This document shows positions 1 to 6,988 of a stretch of DNA of 43,887 nucleotides, piece by piece. Each line of letters begins with the position of its first letter. Position 1 is the first letter of the stretch. Location: positions 1 to 43,887 of IMG/VR virus record IMGVR_UViG_3300042923_000597; one strand, 5' to 3'. Both the position numbers and the translations under genes were made by a program. Under the pieces are notes generated by a model that worked only from the letters and a program-made list of their open reading frames with translations, did not search any database and was not told the DNA's origin. This DNA is from a virus.

Positions 1-127
1 CCAGGTTGGCGGCGATCTTGTCGTTCCCGGCGTCCACGTTGACGGCGTTCACGAAGGCGGCGGAGAACGCGGCCGCGACGGCCACAGCGGCGACAGCGCC
101 CGCGGCGGCCATCCAGCCCGGGAGTTT
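1..127. repeat. Terminal direct repeat, left copy (circular closure)
   Basis: These 127 bases are identical to 43761-43887. They lie inside the tape-measure gene, whose reading frame continues across the junction, so the repeat is the overlap of a circular contig rather than two biological copies. An overlap of 127 bases equals a common maximum assembler k-mer, which favours an assembly origin over a true phage terminal repeat. Confidence 0.95.
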
Positions 128-211
128 GCCCCCCACGTCCTTCGCGCCCTTCTCGAACTTCGAGTCATCCAGTTCGAGGAACGCGACGAGCGAGCCAATG
201 TCCATGGCCAT
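1..211 (-). CDS. Tape measure protein, N-terminal part (continues at 43887)
   Basis: This is the 5' end of the tape-measure gene, which is cut by the window ends. The best start is the ATG at 211-209, preceded by AGGAG ten bases upstream. The new N-terminus reads MAMDIGSLVAFLELDDSKF, a typical opening for phage tape-measure proteins. It adds 33 residues ahead of an internal Met at 112 (equivalent to 43872), making the whole protein 728 residues. It lies 13 bases after the stop of the frameshifted tail chaperone, the usual gene order. The second half of the gene is described at 41785-43887. Confidence 0.9.
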   Translation of the reverse strand, partial: MAMDIGSLVAFLELDDSKFEKGAKDVGGKLPGWMAAAGAVAAVAVAAAFSAAFVNAVNVDAGNDKIAANL

Positions 212-224
212 GAGGGCGGTGCTC

Positions 225-910
225 CTATCGTCGGCGGGTGGGTGGCGGCTCCGGGGGCTTGAAGTGCCGATACAGGCGGGAGTCTATCGACAGGAGCGCG
301 AGGATGCGGACCTGGAGCCATCGCCACGTGCGGCCGTGTCGAATGGCCGGGTCCGAGAGGTCGATGCCGAAGTGCTCGTGCAGGTCCGGCTCCACGAGCC
401 GCCAGGCCTCCAGGATGGTGCCCCAGGAGATGCCGGAATCTACCGGGGCTTCTTCGAAGCGGCGGAGGCCGGTCGGGCCGAGCGGGTTGCTGTCGTCGTC
501 CGACGTGCCGCCCTGTTCGTCGGCGGCGTCAGTCCTTTTCCCGAGAACACGCCCGCCTCGAATGCCTTCTTGGCGGCCTCGGGCGAGATGGCGAAGTGGG
601 TGTAGGCGTACTGAGCCGTGCGCGTCACAGCGGGCCAGGGGAGCCCGTCCTCAGCCATCTGATCCACGACCTCCTGGGTGAGGATTTCGATGGCGAACTG
701 GCGCTCCTCGTCGTCGTTCAGCCGCAGAGACTCCATCTCCTCGCGGGTGACCGTCTCGCCGCGGTTCACGCGGATGGCGATGGCGCTGAGGGCGTTGTAC
801 CTCAGGCCGCGCTCCACGTCCGGCGCGGGCACCGTGTAGTCGCGGGGGCCGAGCCCGTGGATAACGAGGTCGTTCTCAGTGAGGAACTCGGACAGATCAA
901 CGAAGGGCAT
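225..910 (-). CDS. Tail assembly chaperone fusion product (gpG-GT type, -1 frameshift)
   Basis: Ribosomes that slip back one base at GGGAAAA (542-536) leave the short chaperone frame after residue 125. They then read 103 further residues to a TAG at 227-225, giving a 228-residue fusion. The second-frame part includes RRFEEAPVDSGISWG, then EAWRLVEPDLHEHFGIDLSD and a WRWLQVRILALLS segment, which look like the usual second-frame domain of siphovirus tail chaperones. In the lambda paradigm, short and long forms together coat the tape-measure protein and recruit tail-tube subunits. The fusion ends 13 bases before the tape-measure start, the conserved position. The frameshift is inferred from the sequence; its efficiency is unknown. 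Confidence 0.88.
440..910 (-). CDS. Tail assembly chaperone, short form (gpG-like)
   Basis: This 156-residue protein begins MPFVDLSEFLTEND and lies between the major tail protein and the tape-measure gene, where tail chaperones sit in siphoviruses. A TTGGAG ribosome-binding site precedes the ATG. Residues 1-125 are well ordered in composition. After the slippery site the zero frame decays into a low-complexity Arg/Thr/Ala tail (TPPTNRAARRTTT), as expected where the functional continuation is in another frame. It is expected to act in the host cytoplasm during tail assembly and to be absent from the virion. Confidence 0.88.
   Translation of the reverse strand: MPFVDLSEFLTENDLVIHGLGPRDYTVPAPDVERGLRYNALSAIAIRVNRGETVTREEMESLRLNDDEERQFAIEILTQEVVDQMAEDGLPWPAVTRTAQYAYTHFAISPEAAKKAFEAGVFSGKGLTPPTNRAARRTTTATRSARPASAASKKPR
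536..542 (-). other. Programmed -1 frameshift heptamer
   Basis: On the minus strand the bases read TCG GGA AAA GGA in the zero frame, so the heptamer is G-GGA-AAA (pattern X-XXY-YYZ), close to lambda's GGGAAAG. Shifting back one base opens a frame of 103 codons with a convincing chaperone-like product. No base outside this spot joins the two frames as neatly. Confidence 0.85.
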
Positions 911-927
911 GGGGGCTCCAATACGAA

Positions 928-957
928 GAGGGCCGCACCATCAGGTGCGACCCCCTC
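928..957 (-). terminator. Hairpin after the major tail protein gene
   Basis: GAGGG...GCACC-ATCA-GGTGC...CCCTC forms an interrupted stem in the 73-base gap between the tail tube gene and the chaperone gene. On the minus strand it is followed by TTCGTATT, a weak T-rich stretch. It may be a partial terminator that lets the abundant tail tube be made in excess of the downstream chaperone. Function is inferred from position and fold only. Confidence 0.5.
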
Positions 958-983
958 AGTATAGGTCGTGAACCGGACGCGGC

Positions 984-1475
984 TCAGGCGGCCGCGGGGT
1001 GGGCAATCTCGTTGCGCTTGCCCCGGCCGGAGAGGACGAAGGACGCCGTGCTCAGCGCCTCGACGCCACCGCCGTCCTCGGTCCAGGAGACGGCCGCCTT
1101 GCCCTGGTAGGCCTCCACGCGGGGGCCACCCGGCTCCATCTCGTACCACCGGCACTGGATGACGTTGCCGGTGCCGGTCTTCGACCCGGCCTCGCGGATG
1201 ATTTCCTGACCCGGGTCGTAGGTCGTCTCGTCCGAGGCCAGGCTCTTGCGCGAGCACTTGCCCTCGTTCTTCCAGCGGTTGAGGGTGTTGGCCTCCGAGC
1301 CCCACCCGTCGCTGTCGAAGTCGGTGTCGTCCTGCATCGAGCCCTCGGTGCCGGGCTTGTACTCGGTGATGCCGAAGACGCCGATCCAGGTGGTGCCGTC
1401 ATCGACCGAAACGTCGAGGAACCACTTGCGGTTGGTCGTGGGGGCCCCGAGCGGGACCTTCGTGGTAGCGGGCAT
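984..1475 (-). CDS. Major tail protein (tail tube)
   Basis: This 163-residue protein starts MPATTKVPLGAPTTNRKWFL and contains alternating beta-type segments (WIGVFGITEYKPG, GNVIQCRWYEMEPGG, VSWTEDGGG). It resembles the single-domain tail-tube proteins of actinobacterial siphoviruses, which polymerise as stacked hexamers around the tape measure. An AGGAG site precedes the start. It sits directly upstream of the chaperone pair and just after the tail-terminator gene, a fixed order in siphovirus genomes. A tail sheath gene is absent, so the tail is non-contractile. Confidence 0.85.
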   Translation of the reverse strand: MPATTKVPLGAPTTNRKWFLDVSVDDGTTWIGVFGITEYKPGTEGSMQDDTDFDSDGWGSEANTLNRWKNEGKCSRKSLASDETTYDPGQEIIREAGSKTGTGNVIQCRWYEMEPGGPRVEAYQGKAAVSWTEDGGGVEALSTASFVLSGRGKRNEIAHPAAA

Positions 1476-1477
1476 CC

Positions 1478-1912
1478 CTATGCTCCTGTTCTGTTCGGGA
1501 TCGTGCGGTTGATCGTCAGGTAGTAGTTCTCGGTACGCCCCCGGCGACCGTTCGCGTCCTGTCCCAGGAGGCCGCTGGACTGGTGCGCGGCCGACACGAG
1601 TCGGACGAGGCCGAGGGTACCACCCCAGCGGCCGTCGAGAGCGTCATTGATGGCCTGGAGGGCCCGCGTGAGTTCGTCGGGATCCGTGCTCACAGCGTGG
1701 AACTGGAGCCCGATGATGGCCGCCGGGGTCATCTGCACCGTGTAGGTGTTCATGGCGATGGCGGTGTCAGTGTTGGATGGCACGATGCCGTCGTACAGGG
1801 CCACCGTCCCCGGGGGGAAGACGTGCGTCGGATCCGCCGACCAGGCCAGGTACGTCTCAGCCGCGAGCGCCGCGCCGACGCCCGCCTTGAGTTCCTTCTC
1901 GTAGTCCGTCAA
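1478..1912 (-). CDS. Tail terminator (minor capsid-type tail completion protein)
   Basis: The protein has 144 residues and begins MTDYEKELKAGVGAALAAET. An internal stretch near residues 60-85 (TVQMTPAAIIGLQFHAVSTD) and the later GQDANGRRGRTENYYLTI segment resemble the small alpha/beta tail-completion proteins that cap the tube at the head end. Size and position, between an HK97 gp10-like gene and the tail tube gene, agree. Its start overlaps the preceding stop by four bases (ATGA), indicating translational coupling. A minor-capsid family assignment is possible and would imply the same position in the neck. Confidence 0.7.
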   Translation of the reverse strand: MTDYEKELKAGVGAALAAETYLAWSADPTHVFPPGTVALYDGIVPSNTDTAIAMNTYTVQMTPAAIIGLQFHAVSTDPDELTRALQAINDALDGRWGGTLGLVRLVSAAHQSSGLLGQDANGRRGRTENYYLTINRTIPNRTGA

Positions 1913-2265
1913 CTGAACGCCTTCCTCAACTGTCCTGCGACCGCCTGGAGCACCGCATCCCGGTTCTCCTGAAGGGCCGTCTCCAGGTACTTCGCCTGCC
2001 TGCCCTCGTCGTGCTTCAGGGTCATGTCCTCGTGCTGGTGGACGGCCTGCCCGCGGTACGCCACGTCCCGATAGGAGATGGCCACCTTCGACTCCTCCAC
2101 GTCGCCCGTGACAGCGCCCGTGCGCTCCAGGTCCCCGTCCTCGTGCGGCACGCGCTCGTTGGACACCTTCAGCACCATCTCGCCGCCCATGAGGAGGCCC
2201 ACCATCTTCGCCCGATCCTTCGCGGCCATGACCGTCTTCAGGTTGAGGCGCTGCTCGATCTTCAC
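1909..2265 (-). CDS. HK97 gp10-like neck/tail-completion protein
   Basis: This 118-residue protein starts MKIEQRLNLKTVMAAKDRAK. Features typical of the gp10-like group are an N-terminal helix, the VPHEDGDLERTGAVTG segment (the P..TG.L..S region of the family), then YRDVAYRGQAVHQHED and a C-terminal amphipathic helix ending AGQLRKAFS. In relatives it joins the tail tube to the head-closure ring. It overlaps the flanking genes by four bases on each side, so the neck genes are translated as a coupled set. Confidence 0.7.
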   Translation of the reverse strand: MKIEQRLNLKTVMAAKDRAKMVGLLMGGEMVLKVSNERVPHEDGDLERTGAVTGDVEESKVAISYRDVAYRGQAVHQHEDMTLKHDEGRQAKYLETALQENRDAVLQAVAGQLRKAFS

Positions 2266-2969
2266 AGGAGGGCCACCCTCACGTGCGCGAGCGGGAGGGA
2301 CGGCTCATCGACGGCCCGCTGGAAGACGCGCCGCTTCGTGCCGTCCGGCAGGGTGACGGTGGACTCCACCGTGAAGTGCGCGGCGTTCTCCAGCACCGTG
2401 ACGATGGTGGTGTCAGTGACCCGCTCCTCCCCGTTCGAGCCTCGCACGAGCCGGTTGCCGGTCTTCACCATGCACTTCTCGACGGGTGTGGGGGTGCTCG
2501 TGACGGGGCCCTTCGGCCCGGCTCCGAGGTACGTCTCCACGTCCAGGGTGACCACGAGCCAGTCAGCGAACTCCGCCTCGAACTCGGTGGGGCCCGGCTC
2601 CGGCTCCGGCTCGGGCTCCGGCACCACGACGGGGGATCCGGTGACGTACCGCACCGCCCAGTCGTAGGGGACCGCGCCCGAGACGTAGATGTAGCCGCCG
2701 CCGTCAGTCCGCAACTCCTCCAGGGAGATGGGGTCATCGACTGCCGCCGTGTCCCGCTCCGGCCGCATCTCCACCGGCACCGTGCCTGCGGGGAACGTCA
2801 CGTACATGCCGCTCGTGACGGTGCCCGCGGTGCGCGCGCCGACGATCCGCATAGTCACGACCTGGGTGGCGTCGTCGCGGGTCCAGGTGATGGTGCCCGT
2901 GTGGGTGCGCGCCGTCAGGCCCGAGCCCGCATTGCCGACGTAGGGGTGGACGTGCTCCAGGACCGTCAC
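2262..2969 (-). CDS. Head closure (stopper) protein with an extra N-terminal fibre-like domain
   Basis: Of 235 residues, roughly the last 105 (from EFEAEFADWLVVTLDV) look like a small head-closure protein with a CMVKTGNRLVRGSNGEE turn and a C-terminal beta region. Residues 1-115 are extra. They contain beta strands GTITWTRDDATQVVTMRI, TFPAGTVPVEMRPE and DGGGYIYVSGAVPYDW, a pattern otherwise seen in phage fibre and receptor-binding domains. The two parts are joined by a Pro-Glu linker (PEPEPEPEPGP). Its neighbours are the adaptor and the gp10-like gene, matching a neck role. The N-terminal domain would be displayed on the neck; this is inference. Confidence 0.65.
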   Translation of the reverse strand: MTVLEHVHPYVGNAGSGLTARTHTGTITWTRDDATQVVTMRIVGARTAGTVTSGMYVTFPAGTVPVEMRPERDTAAVDDPISLEELRTDGGGYIYVSGAVPYDWAVRYVTGSPVVVPEPEPEPEPGPTEFEAEFADWLVVTLDVETYLGAGPKGPVTSTPTPVEKCMVKTGNRLVRGSNGEERVTDTTIVTVLENAAHFTVESTVTLPDGTKRRVFQRAVDEPSLPLAHVRVALL

Positions 2970-3442
2970 GCGCCGCCCCCGTAGAACATGGGCGTTCCCG
3001 GCCGCAGGAACGGCCTGGGGCGCGTCTGATAGCCCACGACCACCACGGCCAGGAGGCCCTGCACCTGAAGCGGCACGAGGGCATTCGCGGTGAGGGACGT
3101 GCCCTCAGCGAGGAGGTTCAGGTACGCCTCCGAGGCGGAGTCCACGGCGTAGGAGACGCTGGAGCCGTTCGAGGACTTCGACGTGGCCACCTTCGGCTTC
3201 CCCGCGTAGCCGGTGACGGGATTCACACCTGTGGACAACCATGTGGATACCTGGATGACGACGGCATTCTTGCAGGCCTCCAGGTCGTCCCCGAGCGGCA
3301 TCCCGGCCTCGTCGGTGTCGAACTGGGCGTCAGCGATGGCCATGGTGACGAGGTTGGACGCGCGGACGATCAGGTCCTCAGCGTTCGGGTCCGTCTGGTG
3401 AACCGCCGGAAGGTCGGTGACGGCGGCGTAGATGCGAGTCAT
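2966..3442 (-). CDS. Head-tail connector (adaptor) protein
   Basis: The protein has 158 residues, beginning MTRIYAAVTDLPAVHQTDPN. The helical pattern APE-like ...DLIVRASNLVTMAIADAQ and the later ACKNAVVIQVSTWLS helix match the short helical adaptor proteins (HK97 gp6 type) that dock under the portal ring. The C-terminal region (LLAVVVVGYQTRPRPFL) is more hydrophobic and extended. It lies between the capsid genes and the stopper gene and overlaps the stopper start by four bases. Start choice follows the ATG with CCCGGGAC...AGGAGCCCCGC upstream. Confidence 0.72.
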   Translation of the reverse strand: MTRIYAAVTDLPAVHQTDPNAEDLIVRASNLVTMAIADAQFDTDEAGMPLGDDLEACKNAVVIQVSTWLSTGVNPVTGYAGKPKVATSKSSNGSSVSYAVDSASEAYLNLLAEGTSLTANALVPLQVQGLLAVVVVGYQTRPRPFLRPGTPMFYGGGA

Positions 3443-3472
3443 GCGGGGCTCCTGTCCCGGTGGGAGATGACA

Positions 3473-3507
3473 GAGGGGCCGGGCCGCTGGTGCGGTACCG
3501 GCCCCTC
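3473..3507 (-). terminator. Ten-base-pair hairpin between head and connector genes
   Basis: GAGGGGCCGG (3473-3482) pairs perfectly with CCGGCCCCTC (3498-3507) around a 15-base loop. It lies in the 76-base gap after the gene at 3519-3893. No run of T follows. It may be an attenuator or an RNA-stability element that lowers expression of the connector genes relative to the capsid. Confidence 0.5.
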
Positions 3508-3518
3508 GTGTGTGGGTG

Positions 3519-3893
3519 TCAGGCGAACAGGTCGCGGATGGCGTCCCGGCCGAGGTCCTTCAGGTCCTCCTCCGACTTGCCACCCCCTGCGGGATCGAGC
3601 GCCCACGTGCGCCACACCTCGGTGGAGGCCCCGGCGTTGGGCTTCTCCGGGCCCCCCTGGCCGGACTCACCGCCCGCCAGGTCCCCCGAGGTCGTGGTGC
3701 CGACGCGCTCGCCGGACTCCGCCCCCGCCAGGTAGGCCTCGGCGGCCTCCACGCGGGGCTGAACGGCATCGAGAGCGGCCTGCGCGGCTTCCCGGTCCTC
3801 GTCCGTCTCTGCGGCTTCCACGGCCGCGGTGAGGTCCGCCACGATGGCGGCGTGCCGCTCGCGGCGGTGCTTCTGGAACATGCCCAGGCCCAT
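3519..3893 (-). CDS. Head-associated protein of unknown function
   Basis: This 124-residue protein begins MGLGMFQKHRRERHAAIVAD; the start has an excellent AGGAGGGAG site. Residues 10-55 form an Ala/Glu-rich helix, a Gly/Ser/Thr-rich middle follows, and the end (KSEEDLKDLGRDAIRDLFA) resembles one half of a SAP/HeH or Rho N-terminal motif, often seen in small proteins encoded just after the capsid gene. It may bind DNA or the capsid interior, but nothing seen here proves it. It lies 20 bases after the major capsid stop. Confidence 0.6.
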   Translation of the reverse strand: MGLGMFQKHRRERHAAIVADLTAAVEAAETDEDREAAQAALDAVQPRVEAAEAYLAGAESGERVGTTTSGDLAGGESGQGGPEKPNAGASTEVWRTWALDPAGGGKSEEDLKDLGRDAIRDLFA

Positions 3894-3913
3894 GACGGTC
3901 TCCCTCCTGGCGC

Positions 3914-4780
3914 TTACGCGCCGACGCGGGTCTTGATGACGACCACGCCCTTGTCGTCCAGGCGCTTCACGGCGTAGTGCGCCGTGATGGCCCAGCCGGT
4001 GACGCGGGCGTAAATGTCCCGGTCGGACTCGATGAGCGCGCGGCGCTTGTACAGGAGGCCCAGGGCACCCTTGCGGATGACCAGAGCGTTGTACGAGTCG
4101 TCGGCGTCCGTCGCGCCCTCGGTCTTCGTCGCCAGGTCCGAGATGATGACCGGGACGCCACCCGCGAGGGTGCCGACCTGGCCGCGCATGATCGTCGCGC
4201 CCGCGCCGAACGTGGTGACGCTCTGGAACGCGGGGTCCCGGAGGAGGTTCACGTGCTGGCGCGAGTGGATGACGATGCCCGCCACGTCGGAGGGACGCCA
4301 CTTGTCACCGAAGGCCGCGATGGCCTCGGTGATGCCGCCGTCCCAGTCCAGGGTGTCGTAGAGCGTCGGGAGGACGATGGGGCTGGAGCCCACCGTGGTC
4401 TCGGCGGCCGCGCGAAGGTCCGCGTCGATCTTCTCCGCCAGAGCGTCCGACAGCGCGCCGCGAGCGACGGCCGAGGGGTTGCCCAGGCTGGTGATTTCGG
4501 CGGTGTCGGTGACCTCGACGGCCGTACCGACTTCCTTGATGACGGCGGTCGCGTCGTCCGTGGTGAGTTTCTGGGGAACGATCGGCACGCCCTCGCTCAG
4601 GTCCGCGGCCTTCGCCAGGCGGTTGAACTTCGGGAAATGGATCGTGTCGCCAGGCTGTCCGACGAGTTCGTCGGAGAACGTTGCGACCTGGGTCATCACG
4701 GCGGCCTCGACGGCCTCCTTGACGGCCACATCGCGGTAGACCTCGGGCTGGATGAGGTCGGAGGCCATGGTGGTTGCCAT
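3914..4780 (-). CDS. Major capsid protein (HK97 fold expected)
   Basis: The 288-residue protein begins MATTMASDLIQPEVYRDVAV. It has the usual layout of short HK97-type capsid proteins without a delta domain: an N-terminal helix (EAVEAAVMTQVATFSDELVG), the GDTIHFPKFNRLAKAADL strand-turn, a long central helix, VPVIISDLATKTEG in the axial domain and a basic C-terminus. It forms the icosahedral shell. An AAAGGACC site precedes the start, and the scaffold gene lies immediately upstream. The 40-base gap and absence of overlap agree with independent, high-level translation. Confidence 0.88.
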   Translation of the reverse strand: MATTMASDLIQPEVYRDVAVKEAVEAAVMTQVATFSDELVGQPGDTIHFPKFNRLAKAADLSEGVPIVPQKLTTDDATAVIKEVGTAVEVTDTAEITSLGNPSAVARGALSDALAEKIDADLRAAAETTVGSSPIVLPTLYDTLDWDGGITEAIAAFGDKWRPSDVAGIVIHSRQHVNLLRDPAFQSVTTFGAGATIMRGQVGTLAGGVPVIISDLATKTEGATDADDSYNALVIRKGALGLLYKRRALIESDRDIYARVTGWAITAHYAVKRLDDKGVVVIKTRVGA

Positions 4781-4820
4781 CAGCGGTCCTTTCGCTCGGT
4801 GGATGGCTTACGGGTGAGGA

Positions 4821-5594
4821 TCACGCGCCGCTGAGGCGGCGGTACTCCTCGGGGTTCTTGTTGAAGAGTTCGAGGCGCTGGTCGTAGTCCATTGCCTGGA
4901 ACTGCTCCTGAGTGATGGCCGTGGTCCCGTTGGCTCCACCGAACGAAGAGGGCCCAGATGCCCCGGGTCCGCCTCCTGCGGCTCCCTGGAGCACCGGATC
5001 GGTTCCCTTCAGGGTCCCGATCTTCGCGCTCACCGTAGCACGGAAGTCGGCCAGGTTTGACGCTTCGACACTCGTGCCGCCGACCTGCGGATCCGACTGG
5101 AGGAGGTAGCCGAGGTAGCCCGCGCGCTCGGGGCTCACACCGGCCTTCCATGCCTCCTCCGCGATGACCTGCTGGCGGAGGGCGTCGGATGCCTGGCCGC
5201 GGGCCTGGTCGCGCTCCTGGGAGATGGTGCCCACGGATGCCGTCAGCGACTCCACGGTGGGCTCGTCGCCGGGGACCTCCAGACCGGCGTCCTGGGCGAG
5301 CACGCGGAGCGCGTCCACGACGTTCTTCGAGGAGGCGCGCTTGCGACCGGCCTCGTTGCGGACCTTCGCGAGTTCCGCCATCGCGGACTCCAGGGTCCAC
5401 GGCTGACCGTTCTCGTCCACGCCAGCGGGTGCCTGAGGGGCGGGTGCGGGTGCGGGTGCGGCGGCCGCGGCGGCGGCGTTCGCGGCGGCGTTCGCGGCGT
5501 TCGCGGCGGCGGTCTGTCGGGCGGCCTCGTCGGCGGCTCCGGCGTCTCCGGCGGCGGTACCGGCGGGGGCAGATGCGGGGGCTTCGGTCGTCAT
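4821..5594 (-). CDS. Capsid scaffolding protein
   Basis: This 257-residue protein starts with a strong GGAGGAG site. Residues 1-58 are an Ala/Pro/Asn low-complexity segment, followed by helices (PWTLESAMAELAKVRNEAG and ERDQARGQASDALRQQVIAE) likely to form coiled coil. A Gly/Ser-rich linker and a terminal helix, DYDQRLELFNKNPEEYRRL, follow. A C-terminal basic helix that binds the capsid protein is characteristic of phage scaffolds. It would direct procapsid assembly and then leave. The gene directly precedes the major capsid gene. Confidence 0.8.
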   Translation of the reverse strand: MTTEAPASAPAGTAAGDAGAADEAARQTAAANAANAAANAAAAAAAPAPAPAPQAPAGVDENGQPWTLESAMAELAKVRNEAGRKRASSKNVVDALRVLAQDAGLEVPGDEPTVESLTASVGTISQERDQARGQASDALRQQVIAEEAWKAGVSPERAGYLGYLLQSDPQVGGTSVEASNLADFRATVSAKIGTLKGTDPVLQGAAGGGPGASGPSSFGGANGTTAITQEQFQAMDYDQRLELFNKNPEEYRRLSGA

Positions 5595-5782
5595 GGGGCT
5601 CCTCCAGAGCGGGTGGTGACGGTTTAGGTGGTGAACATCGTACAGGCTGAGCGCCCGCGTGAGCGGTCAGGATCCCGGGGTGGCCGGGAGTACCTGGGCG
5701 GGGTGTGCGGCCGCTGAGGGTGCCGGGGCTGGCCGCTCAACCCCGTTCCCGCCAGATCGACAAACAGAGGACACCTGGACCG

Positions 5783-5812
5783 GTTATACCCTGTAACCCC
5801 TTTGCCCCTCAG
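5783..5812 (-). promoter_or_regulatory. Candidate leftward promoter for scaffold/capsid
   Basis: On the minus strand, TATAAC (5788-5783) lies 18 bases after CTGAGG (5812-5807). The -10 box overlaps a GGGGTTACA/TATAACC dyad resembling the phage operator. The -35 is poor, so this is a tentative call. The leader to the scaffold start would be about 180 bases. Confidence 0.4.
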
Positions 5813-5838
5813 GCGGGCGCTGAGGGCCGCTGAGGGGC
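5804..5838 (-). terminator. Hairpin after the MuF gene
   Basis: GCCCCTCA (5804-5811) pairs perfectly with TGAGGGGC (5831-5838); the 19-base loop is itself GC-rich. It lies 44 bases past the MuF stop and just ahead of the candidate scaffold promoter. No T-run follows on the minus strand, so termination would be weak or factor-dependent. Confidence 0.4.
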
Positions 5839-5881
5839 ATGCGCTCCGTCGTAACGGGGTTGCACAGTGTCACCTGATGTG

Positions 5882-6988
5882 CTAGGCGGCCGTCGCCCTG
5901 AGCAACTGCTCCCGAGCGCTCTGACGCTTCAGGAACGGGTGCCGCGACAGGTGCGCGCGCATCTTCGCCTGGCGCTCCTTGACCAGGCGGCGGGCATCCC
6001 GCTGAGCCTCCGGCGAGATGGCCACCGCCTCCAGCGCCTTCGCCTCCCGGATGCCCCGCTCCAGCCGACGTTGAGCCTGCTGGGCGTGGTACCCCGTCTC
6101 GTCCCACTTCGGCCGGTCCTCCACCGTGCGCCGGAGAGTGAGCCCCGGGATGAAGGCCGCCACCGAGCACCGGCAGTTCGGATGACCCCAGCCCGCCGAC
6201 CGCGCCTCCGCGAGGGTGCCGTCCACTCGGATCGTCAACGTCTTCGGCCCGGTGGGCCCCTCGTTCGTCACCTGCACCGTGCCGGACGGGCCGGAGATGG
6301 CGAGGACCTTCCCCGCCCAGTCGTCGCAGATGTTGCACGCCCGCGGGCCCGGCTGGATGGTGCACAGGTCGAGCCCGAGGGACTGGATGCCCGCCGTGTG
6401 CCCCTCCACCATCGCCTGAGCGGTGCCCGTGCGGACGGCCATGCGCGCGTAGTCCGCGAGCCCCATCGTCCCGCGGCCCACCTGCACCCCCTGGAGGCCC
6501 GCCCGCGCGAGCCCGTTGAGCGCCTGCTGGAGGGCATCCCGCCTGAGGAGGGATCCGGTCACGGTGCCGCCGAGGACCTTCTGGATGACCTGGCCCGCCA
6601 CGTCGTCCGCCGCGCGGAGGATCCGGGGCATGCCCTCACCGACCTTCCCCACGGTCGCGGCCGCCAGCGCCTCCACGGCCGCCTGGTGCACGATGGGGAC
6701 CTCCTGTGAGCCCACGTCGCGGAACGCACCGAGGGTCCCCACGGCATAAGCCTCCTCCAGCGCCGCGAGGATGGCGCGTGCCGCCTCAGGGTTCGCCTGC
6801 TGGAGGGTGGCGAGCACCTGGGGTCGAAGAGTCTGGAGACGCTGGAGCACGTCCCGCTCCCACCACGGGTCAGTGATGCCGGACGCCAGCACCGCGGCGA
6901 TGCGCTCCAGGATCCTGAGTTCCGCGGCCTCGTAGATGCGTGCGACCTCCTCCGCCAGGGAGGAGGCCCACGAGGGGGAGACAGCCAT
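5882..6988 (-). CDS. MuF-like minor capsid protein
   Basis: The protein has 368 residues. The N-terminal half is helical. The family core is in residues roughly 190-285: ARMAVRTGTAQAMVEGHTAG, then ACNICDDWAGKV with a Cys pair, and GWGHPNCRCSVAAFIPG. The CxxC...HPNCRC arrangement is diagnostic of phage minor capsid protein 2/MuF-type proteins, which sit inside the portal region and may be ejected with DNA. The C-terminal third is basic and helical. Its start overlaps the portal stop by one base (TGATGG context). No fused toxin domain is visible at the C-terminus. Confidence 0.85.
   Translation of the reverse strand: MAVSPSWASSLAEEVARIYEAAELRILERIAAVLASGITDPWWERDVLQRLQTLRPQVLATLQQANPEAARAILAALEEAYAVGTLGAFRDVGSQEVPIVHQAAVEALAAATVGKVGEGMPRILRAADDVAGQVIQKVLGGTVTGSLLRRDALQQALNGLARAGLQGVQVGRGTMGLADYARMAVRTGTAQAMVEGHTAGIQSLGLDLCTIQPGPRACNICDDWAGKVLAISGPSGTVQVTNEGPTGPKTLTIRVDGTLAEARSAGWGHPNCRCSVAAFIPGLTLRRTVEDRPKWDETGYHAQQAQRRLERGIREAKALEAVAISPEAQRDARRLVKERQAKMRAHLSRHPFLKRQSAREQLLRATAA

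Larger units (their letters stand above)
5595..5881. other. Noncoding gap between MuF and scaffold genes
   Basis: I see no convincing gene in these 287 bases. They hold a hairpin (5804-5838), a TATAAC box with an operator-like half site at 5781-5800, and a second GGGGTTGCA half site at 5856-5864. The half sites are shared with the phage promoters elsewhere, so this gap probably carries transcription control for scaffold and capsid. The bases nearest the scaffold (5595-5780) look featureless apart from the GGAGGAG ribosome-binding site. Confidence 0.6.

Noticed and set aside
1-127. True phage direct terminal repeats
   Set aside because: They lie inside an essential gene with a continuous frame across the join, and their length equals a common assembler overlap. 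Circular closure is simpler.
3519-4301. Extended minus-strand frame of 260 codons upstream of the head-associated protein
   Set aside because: The extra part runs through the capsid gene in another frame and is His/Arg/Pro-rich. The ATG at 3893 has a perfect ribosome-binding site.
5860-5888. A rightward promoter (TTGCAC, 17 bases, TAGGCG)
   Set aside because: It would transcribe antisense to the MuF gene. The -10 is poor and there is no rightward gene; probably an operator half site only.
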